From Nitrolancea sp040255925 (GTDB lineage: Bacteria; Chloroflexota; Chloroflexia; Thermomicrobiales; Thermomicrobiaceae): DNA of 7,679 nucleotides. Positions 1-6,620 of this stretch are shown here, piece after piece; positions within the stretch are counted from its first letter, which is position 1, and the number at the start of each line of letters is the position of its first letter. The stretch is from contig JBDZVX010000115.1 in assembly GCA_040255925.1 (NCBI GenBank), positions 1 through 7,679 of the forward strand. Reading direction: 5' to 3'. The position numbers and the translations under genes were made by a program. A model generated the notes under the pieces. That model saw only the letters and a list, made by a program, of their open reading frames with translations. It was not told the DNA's origin and ran no database searches.

Positions 1-545
1 GTCTGGCCGCCGACGGTCTGTCCGGCAACCAGCAAATAGGCGAGGGTCTGTCCGATAATCGGCGTGCGCCCGGCTTGCTGGGCCGCGACGACGACCGCCC
101 AGTAGGCATCCTGGTTCCAACGGAGAAGTTGTCCGGTGAAGGCCATGCCGATCGTCAGGATCAGGAGGACCGAGCCGGTGAGCCAGTTCAATTCCCGTGG
201 AAACTTGTAGGACCCCATCAGGAATACCCGCGCCGTGTGGATGGCGATGAGGACGACCATCGCGGAGGCTCCCCAGTAGTGGATGCCGCGCACCACGGAG
301 CCGAGGGTCTCCTGGTAGGTGATGAACTGGAGCGTCTGGTAGGCGACGTCGGGAGAGGGGACGTAGACGAACGCCAGGGCCACGCCGGTGATTACCTGAA
401 CGATGAAGGCAACGAGCGTGGCGCTGCCGAACACGTACCACCAGTTCACCGAGCGCGGAACGGGGTGCTCGATGATCGGGAGGATGGCCTGAGAGAATCC
501 GAGCCGGCTATCCAGCCAGCGCCAAGCGCACCGGGTAAAACGCAT
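1..545 (-). CDS. qcrB: Cytochrome b (bc/b6f-type), N-terminal part, truncated by window edge
   Basis: Membrane cytochrome b of a quinol-oxidising bc or b6f-type complex, which passes electrons from quinol to the Rieske protein and between two b hemes. My translation from the ATG at 545-543 gives 181 residues before the left edge. Seen: a helix with RGIHYWGA and then AIHTARVF, placing His89 and His103 14 residues apart as in the heme-ligand pair of helix B; the family segment GQLLRWNQDAYWA (about 138-150); and an amphipathic N-terminus (WRWLDSRLGF). The second pair of heme ligands and the C-terminal half lie outside the window, so a split b6-type and a full-length cytochrome b cannot be told apart. 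The canonical Pro in the LPW segment is Arg here. An AAGGG ribosome site lies 8 nt upstream, and the start is 15 nt after the Rieske stop, so the pair is co-transcribed. The symbol is by family only. Confidence 0.93.
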   Translation of the reverse strand, partial: MRFTRCAWRWLDSRLGFSQAILPIIEHPVPRSVNWWYVFGSATLVAFIVQVITGVALAFVYVPSPDVAYQTLQFITYQETLGSVVRGIHYWGASAMVVLIAIHTARVFLMGSYKFPRELNWLTGSVLLILTIGMAFTGQLLRWNQDAYWAVVVAAQQAGRTPIIGQTLAYLLVAGQTVGGQ

Positions 546-560
546 GCCAAACCCTTCGGA

Positions 561-1043
561 TCAGCCAATCGGCAGCGGGCGAGTCAAGAGTTGGACCTGG
601 CCGTTCTGAATTCGGGTCTGATACTGGAAGAGTGGTTTGGGTGGCGGACCGGCGGCGACCCGGCCGTCCGCGTAATAGGCCCCACCATGGCAGGGGCAGA
701 AGAAGAGCCGTGCGCCATCCTGCCAGCTTACCGGGCAACCTAGGTGGGTACAGGTGACCGCGAAGGCCAGGAAGCGCGTCTCATCAACGCGTCGTACCCA
801 GGCGGCGGTCGTCGCCAATGTTCCGGCCCAGGGGAGCGGTGAGGGCTCCTCGAAGTTCACTTCTACCGTCTTGCCGATCTCGAAGCGCTCGACCGGCCCG
901 AGATCCCTCCAGGCGGTCTGAAATCGGAAGAGCGGGCTAATCAGGTAGGCGAGGATCGGGACGCTGATGACCGCGCCAGCGGCCGCGATCAGAAGCGTGC
1001 TGAACCGGCTCAGAAACCGTCGCCGTGACAGTGTCTCAGCCAC
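561..1043 (-). CDS. qcrA: Rieske [2Fe-2S] iron-sulfur protein of the cytochrome bc complex
   Basis: Rieske subunit (160 aa), which accepts an electron from quinol at the outer face of the membrane and passes it to a c-type cytochrome. The cluster-binding motifs are intact: CTHLGC at 98-103 (ligands Cys98, His100) and CPCHG at 116-120 (ligands Cys116, His119), with Cys103 and Cys118 as the expected disulfide. The N-terminus has a twin-arginine motif, SRRRFLS at 6-12, followed by a hydrophobic helix at about 15-39. This indicates Tat export with an uncleaved membrane anchor, as is known for Rieske proteins. The start is GTG at 1043-1041, overlapping the end of the upstream subunit-IV-like gene by 8 nt, which suggests translational coupling; the ribosome site is weak. 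Cytochrome b follows 15 nt downstream, confirming the role in a bc-type complex. Confidence 0.96.
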   Translation of the reverse strand: MAETLSRRRFLSRFSTLLIAAAGAVISVPILAYLISPLFRFQTAWRDLGPVERFEIGKTVEVNFEEPSPLPWAGTLATTAAWVRRVDETRFLAFAVTCTHLGCPVSWQDGARLFFCPCHGGAYYADGRVAAGPPPKPLFQYQTRIQNGQVQLLTRPLPIG

Positions 1044-1287
1044 GGAGCAGTTCTCCGACCCAGCGGCCCAGCCCCAGGATCATCAGCAGGATTCCCATCG
1101 CCACGAAGCCGGGATGGGTGATGAAGCCGAACATGAGCAGCGTGAGACCCGCCGCGACGACGACCGGCCAGACCGACGGCGATGGAAGGTGAAACGACAC
1201 CTGGCCCGCCCGCTCCCTGTCGCTACGGTCTTGGCCGGCTGGCCTCATCGCAACGCGCTTGATCCGGTCACTTTTTGCTGGTTTCAT
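1036..1287 (-). CDS. Small two-helix membrane protein, probable cytochrome c oxidase subunit IV
   Basis: Short protein of 83 residues from the preferred start. It has a charged, basic N-terminal third and then two hydrophobic segments, roughly VWPVVVAAGLTLLMFGFITH and GFVAMGILLMILGLGRWVG, joined by a short loop. I assign a subunit-IV-like role from position (directly after the fused subunit I/III gene, 101 nt downstream) and topology, since small helical subunits of this kind accompany caa3 and actinobacterial aa3 oxidases. There is no catalytic motif to confirm it. An in-frame ATG exists 12 nt further upstream (1299), but a GGAGG ribosome site at 1297-1293 sits 5 nt before the ATG at 1287 and overlaps the upstream ATG, so the downstream start is favoured. 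The end overlaps the Rieske start by 8 nt. Confidence 0.75.
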   Translation of the reverse strand: MKPAKSDRIKRVAMRPAGQDRSDRERAGQVSFHLPSPSVWPVVVAAGLTLLMFGFITHPGFVAMGILLMILGLGRWVGELLRG

Positions 1288-1292
1288 CCCTA

Positions 1293-1297
1293 CCTCC
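1293..1297 (-). promoter_or_regulatory. Ribosome binding site deciding the start of the subunit-IV-like gene
   Basis: Minus-strand GGAGG lies 5 nt before the ATG at 1287-1285. It overlaps the alternative ATG at 1299-1297, which itself has no comparable upstream site. This is why the shorter 83-residue product is annotated. Confidence 0.75.
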
Positions 1298-1388
1298 ATC
1301 TTGACCCGGTCCGATCCGTCCCTGGCTCCTCCCGCCTGGTGTGGTGTTGGGCGCTGGACAGGTGGCCGGGGGCTGCCCGGATAGATTG

Positions 1389-3656
1389 TCAGAAAAGCGT
1401 CAGGAGGTACACGACGGAGAAGACGACCACCCAGATCGCGTCAACGAAGTGCCAGTAGGTGGAAATCGCCTCGGCCGCTCCCCGGTGCTCGCCATGGCGG
1501 AACCGGCCCGACCGCGCCATCCCAGCCAGCACTGATAACGCGACGATGCCGATGGCAACATGCGCGCCATGGAAGCCGGTGAGGGTGAAGAACGCCGACG
1601 TGAAGACGTTGGTCCCAATGACGATGTGATCAGCGTAGAGTCGCACGTACTCGACAATCTGCCCGGCGAGGAACGTGGCCCCGAGCAGGATCGTCACCAG
1701 CAGCCAGATGTGGAACCCCCGGTCATCGCCGCGCCGGAGTTTGCGATCCGCGAGCGCGATCGTCCCGCTGCTGGCGAAGAGGGCGACGCTAAAGATCGCG
1801 GTGTACATCAGGTCGAGTACTTCATGCGGGCCGGGCCCGGAAACGCTCCGAAACCGGAAGTAGAGAAACGCAATGATCAGCGAGCCGAAGAAGAAGATCT
1901 CCGACGAGATGAAGACCAGGGTGCCGAGCATTGGCGTCGCAAGCCCACGAGGGAATCCCTGTTCCTGCCCAGCATCCGGAGTATCGCGGCCAGCGCTTGA
2001 GCCCGGCGTACTCGGTCCGCCGGACGCCAAATCCGGATGCGCGAGATCCCAGAGCGGCCGCGCGCTTCGGATTGGCGGCAGTGTGACGAAGTTGTAGCCG
2101 GGAGGTGGTGAGGTCGTTGCCCACTCCAACGTCCAGGCATCCCAGGGATTGTCCCCGGCATCCGGCCCGCGCCGGAACGTGATGTACATGTTCCAAAGGA
2201 AGACCAGGACCGAGATCCCGAGGATAGCTGTCCCAATAGTCTCAATAAAGTTCCAGAGACCCCAGCCCGGCAGATCGGGATAGGTGTAGACACGCCGAGG
2301 CATACCCATCAATCCCACGATATGCATCGGAAAGAAGGTGAGGTTGAAGCCGATCAATGTCAGCCAGAAGTGCCATTTGCCGAGGGTCTCATTTAGGAGC
2401 CTGCCGGTGATTTTCGGGAACCAGTAGTAGGCGCCGGCGAATATGGCAAACGCGCTTCCACCGAACAGCACGTAGTGGAAGTGCGCCACGACGTAGTAGC
2501 TATCAGTCGTCTGGAGATCGATCGGGACGGTCGCGAAGTGGACGCCGCTGATCCCGCCAATCGTGAACATCAAGACGAATCCGAAGGCGAACAGCATCGC
2601 CGTGGTGAAACGGAGCCGCCCACCCCACATCGTCGCGAGCCAACTGAAGACCTTGATGCCGGTTGGGACCGCGATGACCATGCTCGCCGCGCTAAAGAAC
2701 CCCTCTTGGATCGCGCCCAGTCCGACCGCGAACATGTGGTGGGCCCAGACCAGAAAGCTGTAGAAGCCGATCGCGATACCCGAACCGACAATGAATCCGT
2801 AGCCGAAGATCGGCTTGCGCGAAAAGACCGGGATCACCTCGGAAATAATCCCGAACGCGGGCAGGGCCATGATGTAGACCTCCGGGTGCCCGAAGAACCA
2901 GAACAGGTGCTGCCAGAGGACGACGTTCCCGCCCTGGTCCGGCTTGAAGAAGTCGGTGCCGAGTTCGCGATCGAACAGGAGCATGACCTGGGCGGCGGTC
3001 AGGCTCGGTATCGCCCAGATGATCACGAACGCGGTAACGACCGACATCCAGACGAACACCGGGATGCGCGACACAGTCATGCCCGGAGCACGTAGCTTCA
3101 CCACGGTGACAATCAAATTAATGCCGGTCGCGATGGTGCCGACGCTGGTGACGATTAGCGCGACGGTCCAGTAGTTGACACCCAAACTCGTTGAAAAGGG
3201 AGATTCGGTGAGTGGCGGATAGGCGAACCAACCGACGTCCGGCGGGTCACCGGTGACGAAGCCGAAATAGAGGAGCAGGCCACCGAAGAGCAGGAGCCAG
3301 TAGCTCAGCGCGTTGAGGCGTGGGAACGCCATGTCGCGCGCGCCGATCATCAACGGGACCATATAGTTCGCGAACCCGAGAAGCATCGGCATGACCACGA
3401 GGAAGATCATCGTGGTGCCATGCATGGTGAAGAGATTATTGTAAGCCTGCGGGCCCAGCACCGAGGCGCGCGGGACCGCGAGCTGTATCCGCATCAGCAG
3501 CGATTCCAAGCCACCGAGGAGAAAAAAGCCGAGCGTCGTCACTAGGTAGAGGATGCCGATCCGCTTGTGATCGACGGTCGTGATCCACCGGTAGAGACCT
3601 TCACGGCGGGAGACTTCCGGAACTGGCTGAGGGGCGTGTCCGGTGGCGGTGGCCAT
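1389..3656 (-). CDS. ctaD: Cytochrome c oxidase fused subunit I/III (caa3-like, A-type heme-copper oxidase)
   Basis: Catalytic core of the terminal oxidase (755 aa): reduces O2 to water at a heme a3/CuB centre and pumps protons. Residues 20 to about 500 are subunit I. Seen: His79 (FTMHG) and His394 as heme a ligands, His392 as the heme a3 ligand (AHFHYV), and CuB ligands His257 (GHPEVY) with cross-link Tyr261, plus His306/His307 (WAHHMF). Glu259 in HPEV, Asp108 and Asn97 fit the D channel of A1-type enzymes. Thr332/Lys335 (PTGIK) fit the K channel. A Pro/Gly/Ser-rich linker (about 515-570) leads into subunit III (about 572-755) with LVFISSEIFFFG, GFHGAHVAIG and STYWHFVDAIWV. The III part appears to lack the first two helices of a seven-helix subunit III. 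Such I/III fusions are known in caa3 oxidases (Thermus). The ATG directly abuts the ctaC TAG with no spacer, implying translational coupling. Confidence 0.98.
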   Translation of the reverse strand: MATATGHAPQPVPEVSRREGLYRWITTVDHKRIGILYLVTTLGFFLLGGLESLLMRIQLAVPRASVLGPQAYNNLFTMHGTTMIFLVVMPMLLGFANYMVPLMIGARDMAFPRLNALSYWLLLFGGLLLYFGFVTGDPPDVGWFAYPPLTESPFSTSLGVNYWTVALIVTSVGTIATGINLIVTVVKLRAPGMTVSRIPVFVWMSVVTAFVIIWAIPSLTAAQVMLLFDRELGTDFFKPDQGGNVVLWQHLFWFFGHPEVYIMALPAFGIISEVIPVFSRKPIFGYGFIVGSGIAIGFYSFLVWAHHMFAVGLGAIQEGFFSAASMVIAVPTGIKVFSWLATMWGGRLRFTTAMLFAFGFVLMFTIGGISGVHFATVPIDLQTTDSYYVVAHFHYVLFGGSAFAIFAGAYYWFPKITGRLLNETLGKWHFWLTLIGFNLTFFPMHIVGLMGMPRRVYTYPDLPGWGLWNFIETIGTAILGISVLVFLWNMYITFRRGPDAGDNPWDAWTLEWATTSPPPGYNFVTLPPIRSARPLWDLAHPDLASGGPSTPGSSAGRDTPDAGQEQGFPRGLATPMLGTLVFISSEIFFFGSLIIAFLYFRFRSVSGPGPHEVLDLMYTAIFSVALFASSGTIALADRKLRRGDDRGFHIWLLVTILLGATFLAGQIVEYVRLYADHIVIGTNVFTSAFFTLTGFHGAHVAIGIVALSVLAGMARSGRFRHGEHRGAAEAISTYWHFVDAIWVVVFSVVYLLTLF

Positions 3657-4661
3657 CTAATTCAGTCCTTCCAGGTAGTTGGCCAGCGCCGCGAGTTCCG
3701 AATCGGAGAAAGAGTAGCCGGGCATCAGTGCACCGGGTTTGACCTCCTGGATGTGGTTGATGAACCGCGCCAGATTCTCCGGTGTGTTCTCAAGCACCCC
3801 GGCCCCGAGTGTCTCCCGGCTCCCAAGGTGCGTCAAGACCGGGCCAACCTGACCCTGCGCTGGTGTCCCGTCGATCCTATGGCAATTCACACAGGTGTTT
3901 CGCAGGAAGATCTGTTGGCCTTGAACGGCGGTGGGCGCTACCGGCGACGGTGCCGGCTGCCGTTGCAGCCCGACCCAGGAATCGAATTGATCCGCCGGTT
4001 CGGCGACGACATAGATCCGCATCCAGGCGTGCTGGGTGCCGCAGTACTCGCTGCAACTGCCATCTACGGTACCAGCTTGATTCACCCGCAAGCGCATCAT
4101 GTTGATCTTTTGGGGGATCGCATCCATCTTCCAGCCGAACCGGGGTACCCAAAAGCTGTGAATCACGTCGGCAGCGGTAATTTCGAGTTGAAGTGGTTGG
4201 CCGACCGGCACATGGAGTTCGTTCGCGGTGACAACGCCCAGATCCGGGTATCGGAATTCCCACCACCATTGATGTCCGATGACCTGGATACGGAGCGGCG
4301 ACGGCTCCGGTCTCGTGATGGTGATCATCGTCTGCAGCGTCAGCACGAACAAACCGGCGAGCAAAAACGCTGGAGTGGCTGTCCAAATGATTTCGATCCG
4401 CCGGTTGCCTGATGTCTGGGGTGGTTCCGCTTCCCCTGGTTGGCCACGGAACCGGAACAAGATGTAGGTCAAGACCCCGGCGACGAGAAGAAAGATGCCG
4501 AGCGATAGGATCAGGCTGAGACGGAAAAGATTGTCGACATCCTGTCCGCGCCCGGTGACCGGAGCGAAGCTGTCGATCCGCGGACCACAACCGGTGCAAG
4601 CGAGAATTAGGACCGCGCATCCCGTCGTGAGCGCCAGCGCGTGAGTGACAACGTTCCGCAT
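3657..4661 (-). CDS. ctaC: Cytochrome c oxidase subunit II with C-terminal cytochrome c domain (subunit IIc)
   Basis: Electron-entry subunit (334 aa) that takes electrons onto its own heme c and the dinuclear CuA centre and passes them to heme a in subunit I. An N-terminal signal with a probable lipobox (LILAC, lipidated Cys22; Cys25 is an alternative) suggests a lipoprotein. Two transmembrane helices lie at about 45-70 and 90-114. The CuA ligands are all present: His168 (DVIHSFWVP), Cys203, Glu205, Cys207, His211 and Met214 (CSEYCGTQHAWM). After a Pro-rich linker (235-246) comes a class I cytochrome c domain with CVNCH (257-261) and axial Met313 (ALMPGY). This layout is characteristic of caa3 oxidases. 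An AGGAAG ribosome site lies 9 nt before the ATG. It is the first gene of the oxidase cluster and its TAG is immediately followed by the ctaD ATG. Confidence 0.97.
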   Translation of the reverse strand: MRNVVTHALALTTGCAVLILACTGCGPRIDSFAPVTGRGQDVDNLFRLSLILSLGIFLLVAGVLTYILFRFRGQPGEAEPPQTSGNRRIEIIWTATPAFLLAGLFVLTLQTMITITRPEPSPLRIQVIGHQWWWEFRYPDLGVVTANELHVPVGQPLQLEITAADVIHSFWVPRFGWKMDAIPQKINMMRLRVNQAGTVDGSCSEYCGTQHAWMRIYVVAEPADQFDSWVGLQRQPAPSPVAPTAVQGQQIFLRNTCVNCHRIDGTPAQGQVGPVLTHLGSRETLGAGVLENTPENLARFINHIQEVKPGALMPGYSFSDSELAALANYLEGLN

Positions 4662-4905
4662 TCACCCCCACTTCCTGCCGAAACCGCGTTCGAGAGCCCG
4701 CAATCTTCCTGCCGTGGGCAGACGGACGACGGGCCTGGAACCGGGTGGGAAGGCGCCCTATAGCTGGTTAATGCGTAGTGATGGGGGAATCCCCGGTTCA
4801 TCTACTGAGTGCAGCAAGGGGCGTCCGACATCAACAGGGAAGCAATGAAGGATTCAGGACTGTGGGTAGCTCGGAGGCCGTTGGTGTTCTCCCCGGGCGG
4901 AAGGA
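4662..4905 (-). promoter_or_regulatory. Upstream region of the oxidase cluster; probable promoter not resolved
   Basis: No gene is supported here on either strand; the short open frames have no ribosome site or recognisable product. As the leader of ctaC it should hold the oxidase promoter. The only -10-like sequence I note is minus-strand TATAGG (4762-4757), about 100 nt before the ctaC start, without a convincing -35. A short palindrome, GGGGAATCCCC (4784-4794), lies just upstream of it and could be an operator, but this is weak. Confidence 0.35.
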
Positions 4906-4938
4906 ATCCCCGCTGGGCCCCGACGACCCAGCGGGGAT
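4906..4938 (-). terminator. Strong hairpin, probable terminator of the response regulator gene
   Basis: Perfect 12-bp inverted repeat ATCCCCGCTGGG / CCCAGCGGGGAT (arms 4906-4917 and 4927-4938) with a 9-nt loop, 54 nt past the regulator stop. On the minus strand it is followed by TCCTT, a poor U-tract, so termination may be partial or factor-assisted. It separates the regulator transcript from the oxidase cluster. Confidence 0.75.
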
Positions 4939-4991
4939 GTGATCGGGTTGGGGTGGGCCAGGAATTCCGGGGTAGAGCGGCTTCTGGGCGA

Positions 4992-5771
4992 CTACGGCGC
5001 CCAGACTACTATGTCCGCGGGTTCGTATGGAAACGGGGACGTGTGACCGTTTCTGATGCTTGGCTGGCTCACCGCCGGCGTTTCCCGGGGGCGGAAGACG
5101 TAGCCCACGCCGCGAACCGTATGCAGGTACTCGGGCTGAGCGGGGTCCCGTTCGATCTTCTTCCGCACCCGCCGGACGTACACTTCCACGCGGTTGCTAT
5201 CGCCGATGAAGTTGTGATCCCAGGTCCGCTCGATCAACGTGTCGCGGCTGATGGTGATCCCATGATTTCGCATCAGGCACTCCAGCATCCGCATCTCGGT
5301 AGGGGTGAGGAATACGGGAGGACGGCCTTCGGCCCGGAAAGTAAGCTCACCAATCGACAGCTCGGCATCTCCCACCTTGAGCAGCGTTCCGAGCGCCTGG
5401 TGATCCGCGTGCTTGCAGCGCCGGGCGACAGCATCGACTCGGGCGACCAGTTCAGCCGGATCGAATGGCTCGACGATGTAATCGTCCGCCCCGTGGTCGA
5501 AGGCGCGCACCTTGTCTTGCGTTTCTCGGAGCTTGGTCACGAAGATGATCGGGCCGGTGTAGCGTCGTCCCCGGAGTTCTTTGCATAGTACCCAGCCATC
5601 CATGTCCGGGAGTTCGGCTTCGAGGAGCACCGCGTCGGTCTCCTGCTCCAGTGTGGCCGCCAGTGCCGCGGCTGCGGACTTAACCAGAACGACGTCGTGA
5701 CCCGCCTCCCCCAAGACAAACCGTAGCAACTTCGCCGTCATAGAGTCGGGATCAACAACAACAACGCGCAT
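4992..5771 (-). CDS. OmpR/PhoB-family response regulator with atypical receiver domain
   Basis: Two-domain DNA-binding regulator (259 aa). Receiver domain about 1-118; winged-helix transcriptional-regulator domain about 150-227, with FLTPTEMRMLECLMRN, the recognition helix around NRVEVYVRRVRKKIE and the wing HTVRGVGYVFRP. The receiver is degenerate at key sites: the acidic pair reads Asp7-Pro8, the phospho-acceptor position in VLLEAELPDMDG is Glu51, and the conserved Lys of KPF is Glu101 (VEPF). Thr79 is kept. Known family behaviour suggests such a protein may not be switched by normal phosphotransfer, and no histidine kinase is in view. After the DNA-binding domain comes a roughly 30-residue tail of unknown role. 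The start is supported by GGAGG (5781-5777) 5 nt before the ATG. It points the same way as the oxidase genes and may control them, but that is inference. Confidence 0.95.
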   Translation of the reverse strand: MRVVVVDPDSMTAKLLRFVLGEAGHDVVLVKSAAAALAATLEQETDAVLLEAELPDMDGWVLCKELRGRRYTGPIIFVTKLRETQDKVRAFDHGADDYIVEPFDPAELVARVDAVARRCKHADHQALGTLLKVGDAELSIGELTFRAEGRPPVFLTPTEMRMLECLMRNHGITISRDTLIERTWDHNFIGDSNRVEVYVRRVRKKIERDPAQPEYLHTVRGVGYVFRPRETPAVSQPSIRNGHTSPFPYEPADIVVWAP

Positions 5772-5950
5772 GGTTTCCTCCGTCTCCCTCGTCTCTCACG
5801 CCGGTGGTCATCGGTCTCGTGCGTCGCGCGGATGCTCGTCCGTCCGCGTCCGGGGTTAGCTCCGGTAGGGGTCCAGGTGGATTAGGACTGACGCCAAAGG
5901 GTTCGCGAAGACCGGAGCCTGACATCGAAGACCCAAAAATAAAACCGACA

Positions 5951-5965
5951 CGATGAACTTCATCG
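5951..5965. repeat. Short inverted repeat CGATGAA-C-TTCATCG
   Basis: Perfect 7-bp arms around a single central base, about 180 bp upstream of the regulator start. Size and shape fit a dimeric-protein operator, but there is no second copy in the window to support that. The left arm is not part of the 55-bp gap-flanking repeat; the right arm is. Confidence 0.4.
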
Positions 5966-6013
5966 GCCGGTTGCACCACTGGCTCAGCGCAAGTTAGGTG
6001 CCCATTCTACAAC
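5959..6013. repeat. 55-bp exact direct repeat, left copy, touching the gap
   Basis: Identical base for base to 6114-6168. It ends exactly where the Ns begin, while its partner starts exactly where they end. It is best read as the same contig-end sequence present on both contigs of the scaffold. Confidence 0.95.
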
Positions 6014-6113
6014 NNNNNNNNNNNNNNNNNNNNNNNNNNNNNNNNNNNNNNNNNNNNNNNNNNNNNNNNNNNNNNNNNNNNNNNNNNNNNNNNNNNNNNN
6101 NNNNNNNNNNNNN
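6014..6113. other. Assembly gap of exactly 100 N
   Basis: A run of exactly 100 undetermined bases, a conventional placeholder length for a scaffold join of unknown size. The frame readable through it is meaningless. Confidence 0.99.
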
Positions 6114-6168
6114 TTCATCGGCCGGTTGCACCACTGGCTCAGCGCAAGTTAGGTGCCCATTCTACAAC
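6114..6168. repeat. 55-bp exact direct repeat, right copy, touching the gap
   Basis: Exact second copy of 5959-6013. Only this copy is followed by the sequence that completes the inverted repeat at 6142-6174. Confidence 0.95.
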
Positions 6169-6174
6169 TTGCGC
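6142..6174. repeat. 9-bp inverted repeat GCGCAAGTT / AACTTGCGC
   Basis: Perfect arms at 6142-6150 and 6166-6174 with a 15-nt spacer. The right arm extends past the end of the 55-bp repeat. No U-tract follows on either strand, so an operator or structured leader is more likely than a terminator. Confidence 0.6.
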
Positions 6175-6465
6175 GTCGTAGCCTCCGTAAATTTAATTTT
6201 GGAACACACCGCTCGCCACGTGCCGACCAGTTCGGACGGGTATGGCGTTCTCGTGTTTACCGTGCACGAGCGGCTCATCAGCCAGTTAGCATACTCTCGA
6301 ATACTTATCTGCAACAAACTGTATCGGGGTCTTGCCATACTGTCAATGGTTTGGCCGTCTCGTTTTCCTTAGGACCTGTACAGCCTTTGATCGGCATCGT
6401 GTCATCATTCGCTCACGGTTCGTGCTAGTAGCGCATCACGGAACAACCTGGAATCCGTGCTGCCG

Positions 6466-6484
6466 GCATCCGGGAACCGGATGC
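6466..6484. repeat. 8-bp stem with GAA triloop
   Basis: Perfect inverted repeat GCATCCGG-GAA-CCGGATGC. It is not followed by a T-run on either strand. Confidence 0.6.
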
Positions 6485-6549
6485 GGCGATTGGACATCGC
6501 CCGCTGACGAAGAATCCGAAGCCGATGGTGCCGTGATGCCTTTAAGCTG

Positions 6550-6562
6550 GCCCGTGTTAGCG
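6550..6562 (+). repeat. 13-bp direct repeat GCCCGTGTTAGCG, copy 1
   Basis: Exact match to 6752-6764, 202 bp apart. The flanks are not obviously related. Confidence 0.6.
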
Positions 6563-6620
6563 TTTTCCGCGTATTTTTTGGACGGAGCATGGCGACGAAC
6601 CTCGCAGTGATCGTCTCCTA

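Larger units (their letters stand above)
5772..6013 (-). other. Intergenic region upstream of the response regulator, ending at the assembly gap
   Basis: No gene seen. It should contain the regulator promoter. A minus-strand CCTAAT (5886-5881) is -10-like, but no good -35 is evident. Inverted repeats at 5827-5832/5843-5848 (CGCGGA/TCCGCG) and 5951-5965 are the only structures noted. The last 55 bases are duplicated after the gap. Confidence 0.6.

Noticed and set aside
75..743. Long plus-strand open frame of 222 codons opposite cytochrome b and Rieske
   Set aside because: Shadow of the two minus-strand genes: it crosses both, has Asp/Glu/Arg/Gly-rich low-meaning composition and no motif, while the minus strand gives clear cytochrome b and Rieske signatures.
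1366..1380. CCGGG-GGCTG-CCCGG inverted repeat after ctaD as a terminator
   Set aside because: Only 5 bp, no U-tract, and downstream genes continue the cluster with tight spacing, so it is probably incidental GC-rich sequence.
4809..5588. Plus-strand open frame of 259 codons opposite the response regulator
   Set aside because: Antisense shadow produced by GC-rich codon bias; the minus strand encodes an unmistakable receiver plus winged-helix protein with a ribosome site.
5959..6168. The 55-bp direct repeats as a target-site duplication or attachment site of a mobile element
   Set aside because: Perfect identity ending exactly at both gap edges is better explained by assembly. No transposase or integrase is visible, and 55 bp is far too long for a target-site duplication.
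5998..6372. Plus-strand open frame running through the N gap
   Set aside because: It is open only because Ns cannot form stops; part of it is the duplicated contig end, and there is no ribosome site.
6504..6510. CTGACGA, resembling the CUGANGA core of a hammerhead ribozyme
   Set aside because: The required stem between this core and a following GAAA is missing (only AGAATCC lies before GAA), so no hammerhead fold can be drawn.
6332..6610. Overlapping short open frames on both strands in the hairpin-rich region
   Set aside because: No ribosome sites, no similarity to the paralogous family or to any motif I know, and they overlap inverted repeats. Treated as non-coding.
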